This document shows, piece after piece, positions 32,559 through 41,402 of a stretch of DNA of 41,402 bases. The position numbers and the translations under genes are program-made. The notes under the pieces were generated by a model. The model was not told the DNA's origin. It did not search any database and was given only the letters and a program-made list of their open reading frames with translations. Source of the DNA: Candidatus Altimarinota bacterium. GTDB taxonomy: Bacteria > Patescibacteriota > Gracilibacteria > BD1-5 > UBA2023. The stretch spans positions 1 to 41,402 of the forward strand of contig JABFSX010000015.1 of the NCBI GenBank assembly GCA_013268835.1. Reading direction: 5' to 3'. Within the stretch, counting starts at the first letter, position 1; each line of letters starts with the position of its first letter.

Positions 32559-32596
32559 GATTTGTAATGTTTTATATTTCTTAACTTTTACTGTAT

Positions 32597-34705
32597 ATGC
32601 AAGCACAATTTCAAGAATCCGATAATCGGAACCCACTCGAAAAATATACCATCAATCTCACGGAGATGGCAAAGCAGGGGAAGATAGATCCTGTGATTGG
32701 TCGCGAAGATGAGATCTATCGTACTATACAGATCCTCTCTCGAAGATCCAAGAATAATCCCTGTCTTGTAGGAGACCCAGGAGTAGGGAAGACCGCTATT
32801 GTTGAGTGAATTGCTCGCAAGATAGTAGCTCGAGAGGTTCCTGAGATGCTCTTGGATCGAGAGATTCGAACCCTCGATCTGACTTCACTCATTGCTGGGG
32901 CATCATACCGTGGGCAATTCGAAGAGCGACTCAAGGGAGTGATTGATGAGGTAGAAAAGAGCGAAGGAAAAATCATCCTGTTTATTGATGAGCTTCATAC
33001 GATTGTAGGGGCGGGTGGAGGAGAGGGATCTTCTGATGCTGGAAATCTTCTCAAGCCTTCGCTGGCTCGTGGTCGTATCAAGGTCATCGGAGCGACGACA
33101 CTGATGGAATATCGTAAATATATCGAGAAGGATGGAGCTCTGGAACGAAGGTTTCAGCCGGTTCCAGTCGAGGAGCCAAGTCGGGATGATACACTTGCGA
33201 TTCTCCGAGGACTCAAAGAGCGGTATGAGACATTTCATGGAATTGCTATCAGTGATGATGCGATCACGAGCGCCGTGGAACTCTCGATCCGATATATTGG
33301 TGAACGCAAGCTTCCTGATAAGGCAATCGATCTTCTGGATGAGGCAACTTCGAGTGTGAAGATGCGAGTACATTCTCGGCCTGTGGAGCTTGATAAGATC
33401 GAAAAAGAGATCCGTTCTCTTGAGATTGAGAAACAAGCAATCAAGGATGAAAAAGAGAAGACGATCCGTATGACTGAGCTCAAGTGAGAACTCGAAGACA
33501 AAAAGGCTCGATTTGATATTATGAAAAATGATTGGGAATCTCTCAAAAAGTCTCGAGATTCGATTCAGCGACTTCGTGATGAGATATCTTCTCTTGAACT
33601 CAAGGCAGAAGAGATGACAAATAATGGAGAATACAGTAAAGTTGCTGAGATCCGTTACTCTAAAATTCCAGAAAAGAAGAAACAGCTAGAGATTCTCGAG
33701 ATAGATTCAAAATCTGATCAAACAGTTCGATCCGATGATATAGCGAAAATCGTAGAAAAATGGACAGGAATCCCAGTTGGAAAACTTCTCGAGAAAGATG
33801 CTGAGATATATACACATCTAGAGGAAAATCTGAGAGAATCTGTGATTGGTCAAGAAAATGCAATACAAAAAGTAGCTCATGCACTTCGCAGATCCAAAGC
33901 GGGCCTCGCAGATCCTCATCGTCCTATTGGCTCATTTCTTTTTCTTGGTCCGACTGGTGTAGGAAAGACTGAAACTGCGAAGGCACTCTGTCGAATTCTC
34001 TGGAATAATCCGAATGCATATATTCGTCTCGATATGAGTGAATATATGGAGTCACATTCTGTGGCTCGTCTGATCGGAGCACCTCCAGGATATGTGGGAT
34101 ATGAGGAAGGTGGACAACTGACGGAGGCTGTGAGACGACATCCATATTCTGTGATTCTCCTCGATGAAGTAGAAAAGGCTCATCCTGATGTTTGGAATAT
34201 TTTTCTTCAGATCTTTGATGAATGAAAACTCACCGATGGAAAGGGTCGTACTGTAAATATGAAAAATACCATCATTATTATGACTTCAAATATCGGAAGT
34301 CAGTATATCAGTGAGATTACCGAAAAAAATGAAAGAGAACAACGGATTCGTGAGGAGCTCAAGAAATATTTCCGTATTGAATTCTTAAATCGTATTGATG
34401 ATATTGTGATATATGAATCACTCACTGATGTCAATATCAAGCGTATTACAAGCCTACTACTTCAAGATATTGCAAAACGACTCAAGGATCATGAGATAGT
34501 TGTAAATTGGGATCAAAGTGTTATCGATCGCATTGCAGTTCTCTGATATGATGCGGAACTCTGAGCTCGACCACTCAAGCGAGCCATCATAGAATATATC
34601 GTGAATCCTCTTTCCGAGAAGATACTCACTTCTGAGATTGTATCTGGAGATAGTATTAAAGTATGAATTGATGATTCACAAAAATTAACCATTTATAAAA
34701 AATAA
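32597..34705 (+). CDS. clpB: ClpB-type disaggregase lacking the N-terminal domain
   Basis: 702 aa with six UGA-Gly codons, against about 860 in typical ClpB. It starts almost directly at the first AAA+ module ([20 protein letters not shown]), so the Clp_N substrate domain is missing. Walker A1 is [13 protein letters not shown], whose last Gly is TGA; a coiled-coil M domain spans about 305-420. Walker A2 is [12 protein letters not shown], with [16 protein letters not shown], where the first Gly is TGA. The M domain and absence of a ClpP-binding loop favour ClpB over ClpA/ClpC. It extracts proteins from aggregates with DnaK. Controlled by a CIRCE site. Confidence 0.92.
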
Positions 34706-35013
34706 TATACATATATATTATTCAAATATTTATTGTAATATAATAAATATCTGTTTTTTTATGTACTATAGATCGACATTTTTATTTCCGAAAAAGTATA
34801 ATTTTTCTTATGAATTCCTAGTATTTATTACTTTTAAATAAAACAAAAAGTAATTTATTGCAAATATTATCGTTAATAATATATCGACAATATTTTATGA
34901 TTGGCGAAGTAAAATAATGAGATTGTATATTTTTGGCGATATTATAGTTTTGACATATTATTATTTTTATTCATATTTTTGTATATTTCGTGAGATTATG
35001 ATAATATTTTGTT
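34706..35013. other. AT-rich intergenic region
   Basis: 308 nt, very AT-rich, with no ORF that has coding character in either code and no clear terminator or RNA gene. It probably holds the promoter of the downstream transglycosylase gene, but several TATAAT-like words make any single choice unreliable. Confidence 0.5.
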
Positions 35014-36723
35014 ATGGTAACAAAGTCTCCCGAATCATCCTCATCCGTGTTGCGTGCACAAGAAAAATCTCCCGATGTAAGTCAGGAACTTTTTTGAATG
35101 TATAAAAAACGATATTTGATTGAGAAGAAGGGAATTACTGACAAAATATATGATCAGATTAAGAATCTTCTTTGACTTATTTGATCTACTCCCGAAAAAA
35201 CTCCTGAGCCAAAATATGATGAATTAAGACTTTCTCATATCGCTCGAGAATATCTTGATAAGAATCACACGGAGCTCAAATGAGAGAATCCAGATAGAGC
35301 TTGCCTTATTATCTATTTTCCTGGATGATCCAAAGAGAAGAGTAATGCAAAACAGATATGTATTCCTCGGACTAATCCAGACAATAAAACTCTTCAGGTT
35401 TCAGGGTTTACCCTTGTCCCAGTTCCAAAATCCAATGGATATAATACAGAATATATTATTAAGGATAAGGATGGGGGATTATGGAATCAGCTTGCTATCC
35501 TTTTTCCTGCTGAAAATCCAAAATATACACGAAAAAGACTACTTCAAGAGGAACAAATACTTCTAAAAAAGGAAATTATTGCATCAGAAAAAACACTTTC
35601 TTATTTGCCACAGAAAAAAAAGGAAGAACGAGAAAATCTGGGAAAGAAAATCAGATGATTACAGGAAAAATTTACTCAGAATAGACCAAAGATAGATGCC
35701 ATTTGAAATCAAGAAAGATATATTCATTTTACCTATATTCCATATCGAGAGTCTCTCAATACCGAGAAGAATAGAAAACAAGGATTTGATTATCTGGCAG
35801 ACACTATGCAGAAGACATATGAACATTCAGTAGGGAAAAAGACTCTCTGATCCATGAGGAGTAATATTTCATGAATACCTATTGCAGAAGCTATTCCTTG
35901 GCAATATCCATGAATACTTAATCTCATAGAACGGATGGATTTTGAGGTGTATTTTGATTCAACAGGAAAAGCCTTAAAATCAAAGGATTCAATAGATTCC
36001 TTGATGGGTACTCAACTCAGTAAATCGCTTACAACATTCTGAGTAAATACATCTGATGCTTTTAATTGGCAAAGAAGTAAGGTTTGAGCTCAAGGGGTTG
36101 GTCAGATTATGCCTGAGACATATCAATTATTTCATAATCCTGTAGCTACTGAAAAGTATCCAAATCCTGAGCGAAAGTATATGCCACTCTTTCCTGAGCC
36201 TGATTTTGATATTGCAGCTCGAGATCATGAGACGAGTTTTCGTCTTCAGATAGCTCATTTTGATAATCAGATATTTCAGTTTCCTGATACTATCAAGAAG
36301 AATTGGAAAGAACTGATTAGTAGTCCAAAGACGAGCATTGGTATTGTTGCACTTCTCGCAGCAGGCTATAATGGTTCTATGACTCGAATTATGGAAGAGG
36401 TATTTGGAAAAGAATACAAAAAATCATCTCTTGATATTGCAGAATGTAAGCAAAAACTCTCAGTTAAAAATATAGTAACTGCTATGGATAGAGCAAAAGA
36501 GCGAGATATAGCAGCTATTCTTGAGACCCGTAAACAAAAACCATATCAAGACAAGAAAACTAAGAAATTGGTTCAGCCACCTGATCTTCCCTTGACACAA
36601 GAGCAACAAGAGAAGATCCAAAAACGTACTGCAACCTATAAAGAATCCATGACCTATGTACTCAAAGCAGACTATGTTTGGCAATATCTCTCCAAGAAGT
36701 ATCCTGACAAGTTTAATTGATAA
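35014..36723 (+). CDS. divergent lytic transglycosylase (SLT-like) protein
   Basis: 569 aa with about 12 UGA-Gly codons; the last codon before TAA is also UGA. The C-terminal half has the SLT signature GAQGVGQIMPETYQLF and IGIVALLAAGYNGS, equivalent to GLMQLMP and AAYNAG of soluble lytic transglycosylases, which cut peptidoglycan glycan strands. The catalytic Glu is not certain; candidates are in IPIAEAIPWQYP or LNLIERMDFEV, followed by an insertion of about 50 residues. The N-terminal 250 residues are unknown, with a coiled-coil stretch. No clear signal peptide is seen, unusual for a wall hydrolase. Confidence 0.75.
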
Positions 36724-36726
36724 AAA

Positions 36727-36975
36727 TTATCACTTTACAAGGATTTCTTTATCTTTTTTTGTCATTTTTTTTATCTCATATTCTCTTCTTGATGCTTCGC
36801 TCCGATTCTCGAAAGATTCCGAATATATGATTTCTACTGGCCTACGGATTCGGGTATATTTGGCTCATTTTTCACTCTCGTTGTGTTCAGTGATTCTTCG
36901 GTCCAGATCAGTGGTGATACCCGTATAGAGCGTAGTATCTGCACAACGGAGTATGTAGAGGAAATATATAGACAT
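36727..36975 (-). CDS. GIY-YIG nuclease-like protein (UPF0213 type)
   Basis: 82 aa from ATG 36975, with two UGA-Gly codons including the last residue. A single GIY-YIG domain is visible: [20 protein letters not shown], then RRITEHNE and [11 protein letters not shown]. The length matches the YhbQ/UPF0213 group, whose members bind or nick DNA. The ATG overlaps the TAA of the DUF817 gene (TAATG), which implies translational coupling. It converges with the transglycosylase gene, 3 nt away. Confidence 0.85.
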
Positions 36976-37754
36976 TATTTATTGAATGTTTTGGGTTTAT
37001 GTAAAAATGATACAAGCACAAAACTAATAATCATGAGTAAAAACCAAGCCGTGATCTTCTCTATTCCTACCATATGCCATACCTGGGATTGTGATGGGTA
37101 TATCCATATTCGCATATATGTTGCTATATTTTCAGCAAACCATATAAATAGGGCTACAAGAGAAAATCAGAAAGCCAAGTTCATCGAATAGTATTTTTTA
37201 TTTGGCTTAAAGTAAATTTTTGTTCTTCAGAAAGTTGCTAGTATTGCAATTATAATAATATACCGAACATCAAAAATAAAATGATGTGTAAAAAAATTTA
37301 TATATATAGCAAGAGCTATCATTACTGTATATATTTTTTTTGGATATTGAGAGTATCTAAATTCAAATATTTTCCAAACTCTTGTAATATAGCTTCCAAC
37401 TGCTGAATACATAAATCCTGCAAAGAGTGGAACTCAATAGATTCCTATGAAAAAATCTCACGGATATGACCATGATCAAATACTTGGATGAGTTTTAAAT
37501 ATTTCCATTATCATAGCAACGAAATGGAATATCATAATAATTCAGACTTCCTGATATGATTCATATTTTGACAGCACTAGAAATAGCTGAAATACTACTA
37601 CTGCAATAAATAGAAAATCATATTGGTATATACTTCATTCAAGAGGATAGTAGTATCTACATCAGATTATAAGTAAGAGAATAAAGGCTCAAAAAAGACA
37701 AGCAAAGGCTTGTTTATATATAAAGAATAAAAAGTCAGAAAGTATTTTCTTCAT
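36975..37754 (-). CDS. DUF817 integral membrane protein
   Basis: 259 aa from ATG 37754, with several UGA-Gly codons. Eight or so hydrophobic segments are visible. The pattern [31 protein letters not shown] and a C-terminal [13 protein letters not shown] matches the DUF817 (YoaT-like) family, whose function is unknown. It starts 5 nt after the DUF167 gene and overlaps the GIY-YIG gene, so the three form one operon. Confidence 0.8.
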
Positions 37755-37759
37755 AAAAT

Positions 37760-37996
37760 TTATTTTCGTTTTAAAAGCTTGAATGGACTTGTGAATCCAC
37801 TGATAATCTCCCAGTCTATCTGAGTTTCTTCTCTTAGGAACGCTACAAGTGCTATATTGGCTTTGCCATCCGTTGGAGTAGCCCGGAGTCGAATCTTGAT
37901 GGTATCATCAGGAAGAGTAGTAATGTATTCATTTTTTTTGGCTCCTGGACTGACCTTGACTCGGATGGTATCAGGAAGAAGGGTAGGGAATTGCAT
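37760..37996 (-). CDS. DUF167 (YggU/UPF0235) family protein
   Basis: 78 aa. Typical features are VKVSPGAKKNEY near the start and IRLRATPTDGKANIALVAFL, the conserved core of this small alpha/beta family of unknown function. First gene of the minus-strand operon with DUF817 and GIY-YIG. Confidence 0.88.
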   Translation of the reverse strand: MQFPTLLPDTIRVKVSPGAKKNEYITTLPDDTIKIRLRATPTDGKANIALVAFLREETQIDWEIISGFTSPFKLLKRK

Positions 37997-38046
37997 AGAT
38001 AAAACTATATATGAAATACGAATGAAAGCAAATAATGAAGCATATA

Positions 38047-38076
38047 AATAATCCCCTCAATTTTGAGGGGATTATT
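38047..38076. terminator. terminator hairpin after the ABC-F gene
   Basis: A perfect 14-bp stem AATAATCCCCTCAA/TTGAGGGGATTATT with a 2-nt loop. It lies 3 nt beyond the stop of the minus-strand ABC-F gene. Confidence 0.88.
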
Positions 38077-38078
38077 TA

Positions 38079-39554
38079 TTATTCGAGTTCGAGATACTCA
38101 TCGATACGTACTTGCCATACGAATTCATCGATATGTGAGACCATAATCATCGTTCCAGTATATTCATCAAGAGCTTTGGCGATTACTGGAAGGTGACGGA
38201 AGTTGATATGATTGGTTGGTTCATCGAGGATAAGGAGTCCTGGTTTTTCGAGAGCAAGTTTTGCAAACATCACGAGTCACTTCTGACCTTCTGAGAGAGC
38301 TCCAATCGGAGTTGCCATGAGTTCACCTGTGATGAGGAATCCTGATGCAAATGATCTGAGATCTTTGTCGAGTGCCTTGCGATCTGATGCCTCAAAGAGA
38401 CAGTCATATACTTTTTGACTGAAATCAAGCGTAGAGAAATCTTGTCGATAGTAACCAATCTTTACATTTGGTCCGATTTTTACCCCTTTTGCTGTACCCT
38501 TGGCAATCGATTCCAGAAGGGTAGATTTTCCAATACCGTTTGGTCCTGAGAGTAGAAGATGTCGATTCTTTCCGAGAGATACATTTACCTCTTTCTCGAT
38601 CGGAGTATGATTTCTGATTATCTGAAGGCTTGTAATCTCTATAATCTGCCCACCAACACCTTCTTGGTTTGGGATTGTAAACTCACGAATTGTTTTATCT
38701 TCACGACGTACATCACCCTTACTTGCTTCGAGTTCTTCAGCTTTTTCAACCATTTTCTTCGCAACAGCTCGGAGCTTTCCTCACTTATGAGCAAACACGT
38801 TGGCTTGATCTTTGTTCGTTTGGATTTCTTTTTCGAGGCGAGCATTCTCCCGATTCTGAGATTCTATCTTTCGCTCTACTTGCTCTACGGCATCGTGGTA
38901 ATTCCCGACAAATTGTTCTACTTTTTTTGTCCAGACGTCAAGATAGAGGATTCCATCAGTAAATTCGTTGAGAAATTCTGCATCATGGGAAATGACAAGT
39001 ACTGTTTTTGGGTAACTCTTGAGAAACTCAGTCATATGCCAGATTCCATCACTATCAAGATTGTTCGTTGGTTCATCAAGAAGGAGAATATCAGGATCTT
39101 GAATAAGGGCTCCAGCGAGTAGGAGACGAGCTTGTTGTCCACCAGAAAAACTCTTGATTACTCGACTTAAGAAGTCTGCAAATACTATTTCTTTGGCAGG
39201 GAGAAAATTTACCGCTTCGAGTACATTTTGGATATCTCTGTCGATATTGTGTGCATCACTACGAGAGTATTTTCGGAAGTATGCCCCAAGAGTAAGCTCT
39301 TTGTCTTCTGGATGCATCACTTGGCGAGCAATGGCGATATGTTGTCCACTTGTGATAAGAATACGACCTTCATTGACCTTGTATTCACCAGTAATCATCT
39401 TGAAAATAGTTGATTTACCAGCCCCATTTTGTCCCATGAGAGTGATCTTAGATCCTTCACGTACAGAAAAACTTGTCTCATCAAGGAGCCATTTTGGTGC
39501 TACATATCCGTAAGTAACTTCGTCAAATCGGATAATTACATCTCACTTTGCCAT
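38079..39554 (-). CDS. ABC-F family ATPase (ribosome-associated type)
   Basis: 491 aa from ATG 39554, with five UGA-Gly codons. Two ABC cassettes in one chain have no membrane domain. Walker A motifs are GQNGAGKST and GPNGIGKST, signatures FSGGQQARLLLAG and LSEGQKGLVMFA, and Walker B LLLDEPTNNLD and LILDEPTNHIN. A charged linker between the cassettes corresponds to the P-site tRNA interaction motif. ABC-F proteins act on the ribosome to relieve stalling or give antibiotic protection. The exact subfamily (Uup, EttA, YbiT or YdiF-like) is not resolved. Confidence 0.9.
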
Positions 39555-39626
39555 ATATTTCTGTGGTTAATATTATATATAATAGATTTTTCGAGAAGAT
39601 TGTATAGAAAAGTGAGAAAAAATCAA

Positions 39627-39665
39627 AAAAAACTCTCAATATACTGAAGTTACTAAGAGTTTTTT
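39627..39665. terminator. terminator between minus-strand genes
   Basis: AAAACTCT (39629-39636) pairs with AGAGTTTT (39656-39663), with a T run on both strands. It ends the upstream minus-strand gene before the ABC-F gene. Confidence 0.75.
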
Positions 39666-39682
39666 ATTATTTTAATTTAAAT

Positions 39683-40186
39683 TTATCTCATTGTAGATGC
39701 TTTTTGAATTGCTTTTCACATGATTTGTTGAATTCTTTTATTATTTGATATCTGTGTATTTTGGCTCTTTTGAACTCTTTTTATACATTTTTCTCTAGTT
39801 ATTCTTTCTAATTTACTATCTTTCACTCGCATAGTGAATACATATCTTCTTGAATTTCATTCCACATCTTCCATTAGCCATTTTTTCTCTTCTTCTTGAA
39901 ATAATGCAAATATATATCCAGAAATCCTTTCTATTCAAGGCGGAGAATATGATGCTCTTGTTTTTTGATCGTATATATCTTTTCAGGGGATGATATAGTG
40001 ATCTTTTTTAATTTTATTTAAGAATTCATAATAAATAACTCCATTTTTACTAGCAATACGTAGAAAGAGTACGCCATCAGGAAGTTCTGATAATTTCTTG
40101 CAGGATGCAGAAAAATTTTCAACTGAATAAATACCTCTTTCCTCTATTGGAGGTATTCCGATCGATGATGAGAGAGCTTCAGTCAT
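39683..40186 (-). CDS. unknown soluble protein
   Basis: 167 aa from ATG 40186 to TAA 39683, with four UGA-Gly codons, the first at 39983. The N-terminal half (IEERGIYSVENFSASCKKLS, GVLFLRIASKNGVIYYEFL) looks like a compact alpha/beta fold. The C-terminal third is very basic (TREKCIKRVQKSQNTQISNN). No signal or membrane helix and no family recognised. Confidence 0.65.
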
Positions 40187-40230
40187 ATGTGTAGAATATC
40201 ATAATATTGATTATTATACAATTTTCATCA

Positions 40231-40260
40231 TAAAAAAAGCCCTATTTTTTAGGACTTTTT
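40231..40260 (-). terminator. tRNA-Lys terminator
   Basis: On the minus strand a stem AAGTCCTA/TAGGGCTT with one mismatch is followed by seven T residues, directly after tRNA-Lys. Confidence 0.8.
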
Positions 40261-40270
40261 GAATTATCTA

Positions 40271-40346
40271 TGGTGGGAATGCCCGGGCTCGAACCGGGGA
40301 CCATCGCCTTAAAAGGGCGTTGCTCTACCAACTGAGCTACATTCCC
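40271..40346 (-). tRNA. tRNA-Lys (anticodon TTT)
   Basis: A 76-nt cloverleaf with encoded CCA on the minus strand. The acceptor GGGAATG pairs with CATTCCC, the anticodon stem is CGCC/GGCG, and the loop CTTTTAA gives anticodon TTT. Confidence 0.96.
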
Positions 40347-40373
40347 ATAACTTTTAGAGTAGCTGACGGGCAG

Positions 40374-40401
40374 ATAATATACAAAAACAAACTTTTGTCG
40401 A
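40374..40401 (-). promoter_or_regulatory. tRNA-Lys promoter
   Basis: On the minus strand: TCGACA (40396-40401), a 16-bp spacer and TATTAT (40374-40379), 28 nt before the tRNA. Confidence 0.65.
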
Positions 40402-40431
40402 ATTTATTTTTATTTTTCTCGCCTTTTTCCG

Positions 40432-40459
40432 TTGCATAACGCCCAAAAACGTATATACT
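40432..40459 (+). promoter_or_regulatory. promoter of the large secreted protein gene
   Basis: TTGCAT (40432-40437), a 16-bp spacer and TATACT (40454-40459). The ATG at 40477 leaves a 5' leader of only about 10 nt. Confidence 0.75.
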
Positions 40460-40476
40460 CAGGCACATATTTTTCC

Positions 40477-41402
40477 ATGAAAATCACTTCTATTTTCTCT
40501 CGCATTCCTTTTAAGAAATATCTCGCTGGATTCCTTGTATCTGTTATATTGATATCACAGACAATCCACGTGGATTTTTTTGATCGTGCTAGTGCAGGTC
40601 CTGAGAACTATCGTGACATTGTATCGATAATTGTTGATGAGAGTACATATAAATCTGAACGTAATCGAATACTTCGTTATGCTGATGATATTGCTGGATA
40701 TCTTTGAGGAGTTCGAACTTCTATTTTTGTAGTTGATAAAAATACTCCTGTATCTACCATTGCAACTAAAAATGAAAAACTCTATTATGAGTGAGATGGT
40801 GAGGCTGGTACTTCATTTCTTGTGGGAACTGTATTGATTGGGGATATTCCTCTTCCTATGGTTGAGAAGGATGGAACTAATTTCCCAAGTGTATATCCAT
40901 ATGTAGATTTTGACGATAAAGTATTTGTCTATGATAAATCGAGTGATCAGTATTCTTATAATCAAGAGAATGATGGTATTGAATCTGCAGAAATTTGGCA
41001 TGGGGTTATTAATCCAGCTACGGGTCGGAGTTGGTCTGGTGCTATAGATATACAAAAAATCTGACAATTTCTAGATAAGACACATGATTTTTATATAAAA
41101 TCTGGAAAATTTACTCCAAGTACAATACCCCCAAAGGTATTTTATTATGATGGTCATAGTGAATGAAAAAGCATCAATCCTCGTGCACTTTTTCAATATA
41201 GTCTTTATATAGCAAATATAGAGAATATGGCGTATGGTCGTTATACAAAACACCTACTTCGAGACATCTCTAAGGTACTTACTGATTTCGATAAAAAAAC
41301 AGAAGATCCAGAAATAACAAGTATGTTTTCTGAACTTGGAATTTCTCCTGGAAATGATACTCTTTCTGAGGAACAAATAAAAAAGCTTCCAGATATTCAA
41401 TC
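40477..41402 (+). CDS. large secreted protein, 5' part only (runs off the window)
   Basis: At least 308 aa, with five UGA-Gly codons and no stop before the window end. The N-terminal signal peptide (about 1-40) ends near RASA. The exported part contains DIVSIIVDESTY, RTSIFVVDKNTP, VGTVLIGDIPLPMV and YPYVDFDD. The IGDIPLP strand-loop followed by a D-rich segment loosely resembles caspase-fold C25-type peptidases, but no catalytic Cys/His pair is visible in this part, so this is only a suggestion. ATG 40477 is chosen over 40432 because the latter lies inside the -35 box. Confidence 0.7.

Noticed and set aside
34917-35105. Plus-strand 62-aa frame before the transglycosylase gene
   Set aside because: It overlaps the start of the longer table-25 gene in another frame and has low-complexity aromatic content typical of AT-rich spacers.
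36656-37191. Plus-strand frames of 90 and 102 aa at 36656-36928 and 36883-37191
   Set aside because: They are antisense to the GIY-YIG and DUF817 genes, whose minus-strand products are recognisable families.
38559-39513. Plus-strand frames of 90-187 aa over the ABC-F region
   Set aside because: They are antisense shadows of the ABC-F gene, which has both Walker and signature motifs.

Overview
The window comes from a bacterium that reads UGA as glycine (genetic code 25). This points to the Candidate Phyla Radiation, specifically the Absconditabacteria (SR1) / Gracilibacteria (BD1-5) group. The sequence shows this directly: in-frame TGA codons sit at invariant glycines of EF-Tu, at a glycine of the GyrA-box of DNA gyrase, and at conserved glycines of ClpB, and almost every long gene is open only if TGA is sense. 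All coding coordinates below were rebuilt with TGA as Gly and only TAA/TAG as stops. The DNA is AT-rich and most genes lack a Shine-Dalgarno (SD) leader. The 3' end of the 16S rRNA has lost the normal CCUCC anti-SD core (it reads UCUCU).

Layout. 1-900: a putative HExxH metalloprotease. 1165-6503: one complete rRNA operon (promoter, 16S, tRNA-free spacer with strong hairpins, 23S, 5S, terminator). 6516-8226: five tRNAs (Arg, Val, Val, Asp, Ala) around ftsX. 8264-11406: a translation cluster (two tiny basic proteins, EF-Tu, uS10, bL28, tRNA-Leu, bS16, KhpA). 11495-15057: two paralogous pilin-like membrane proteins, then gyrA. 15096-18864: a secreted trypsin-like protease, a COG2509 FAD dehydrogenase and a small membrane protein.

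18882-20922: a two-gene cassette bracketed by a perfect 37-bp direct repeat. It encodes a membrane-anchored or secreted protein and a secreted CHAP-like cysteine hydrolase. Its genes differ from their neighbours in three ways: SD-like leaders, no internal UGA-Gly, and a single UGA close to the C-terminus that looks like an old stop codon now read through. This is the most interesting region of the window.

20970-28801: a secreted beta-propeller protein, an unknown 223-aa protein, a DsbA-like thiol oxidoreductase, a GNAT acetyltransferase, aspartyl-tRNA synthetase, a membrane-anchored Mrr-type nuclease with a topoisomerase-type zinc ribbon, and a SOUL-domain protein. 28820-30779 (mostly minus strand): an unknown gene between two near-identical terminator-like repeats, a small gene with a strong SD and a stop-interrupted reading frame, and a glutathione peroxidase. 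30897-36723: a polyamine-aminopropyltransferase-like membrane protein with a frameshift at a (CT)5 tract, an N-domain-less ClpB under a CIRCE operator, and a divergent lytic transglycosylase. 36727-40346 (minus): a GIY-YIG / DUF817 / DUF167 operon, an ABC-F ATPase, an unknown protein and tRNA-Lys. 40477-end: the start of a large secreted protein that runs off the window.

Most genes are housekeeping (translation, replication topology, proteostasis) or envelope/secreted functions: proteases, peptidoglycan hydrolases, pilins, redox folding. That mix fits a small host-associated or predatory cell, but the lifestyle is inference. Promoters are unusually uniform: seven of the eight I list have exactly 16 bp between the -35 and -10 boxes.
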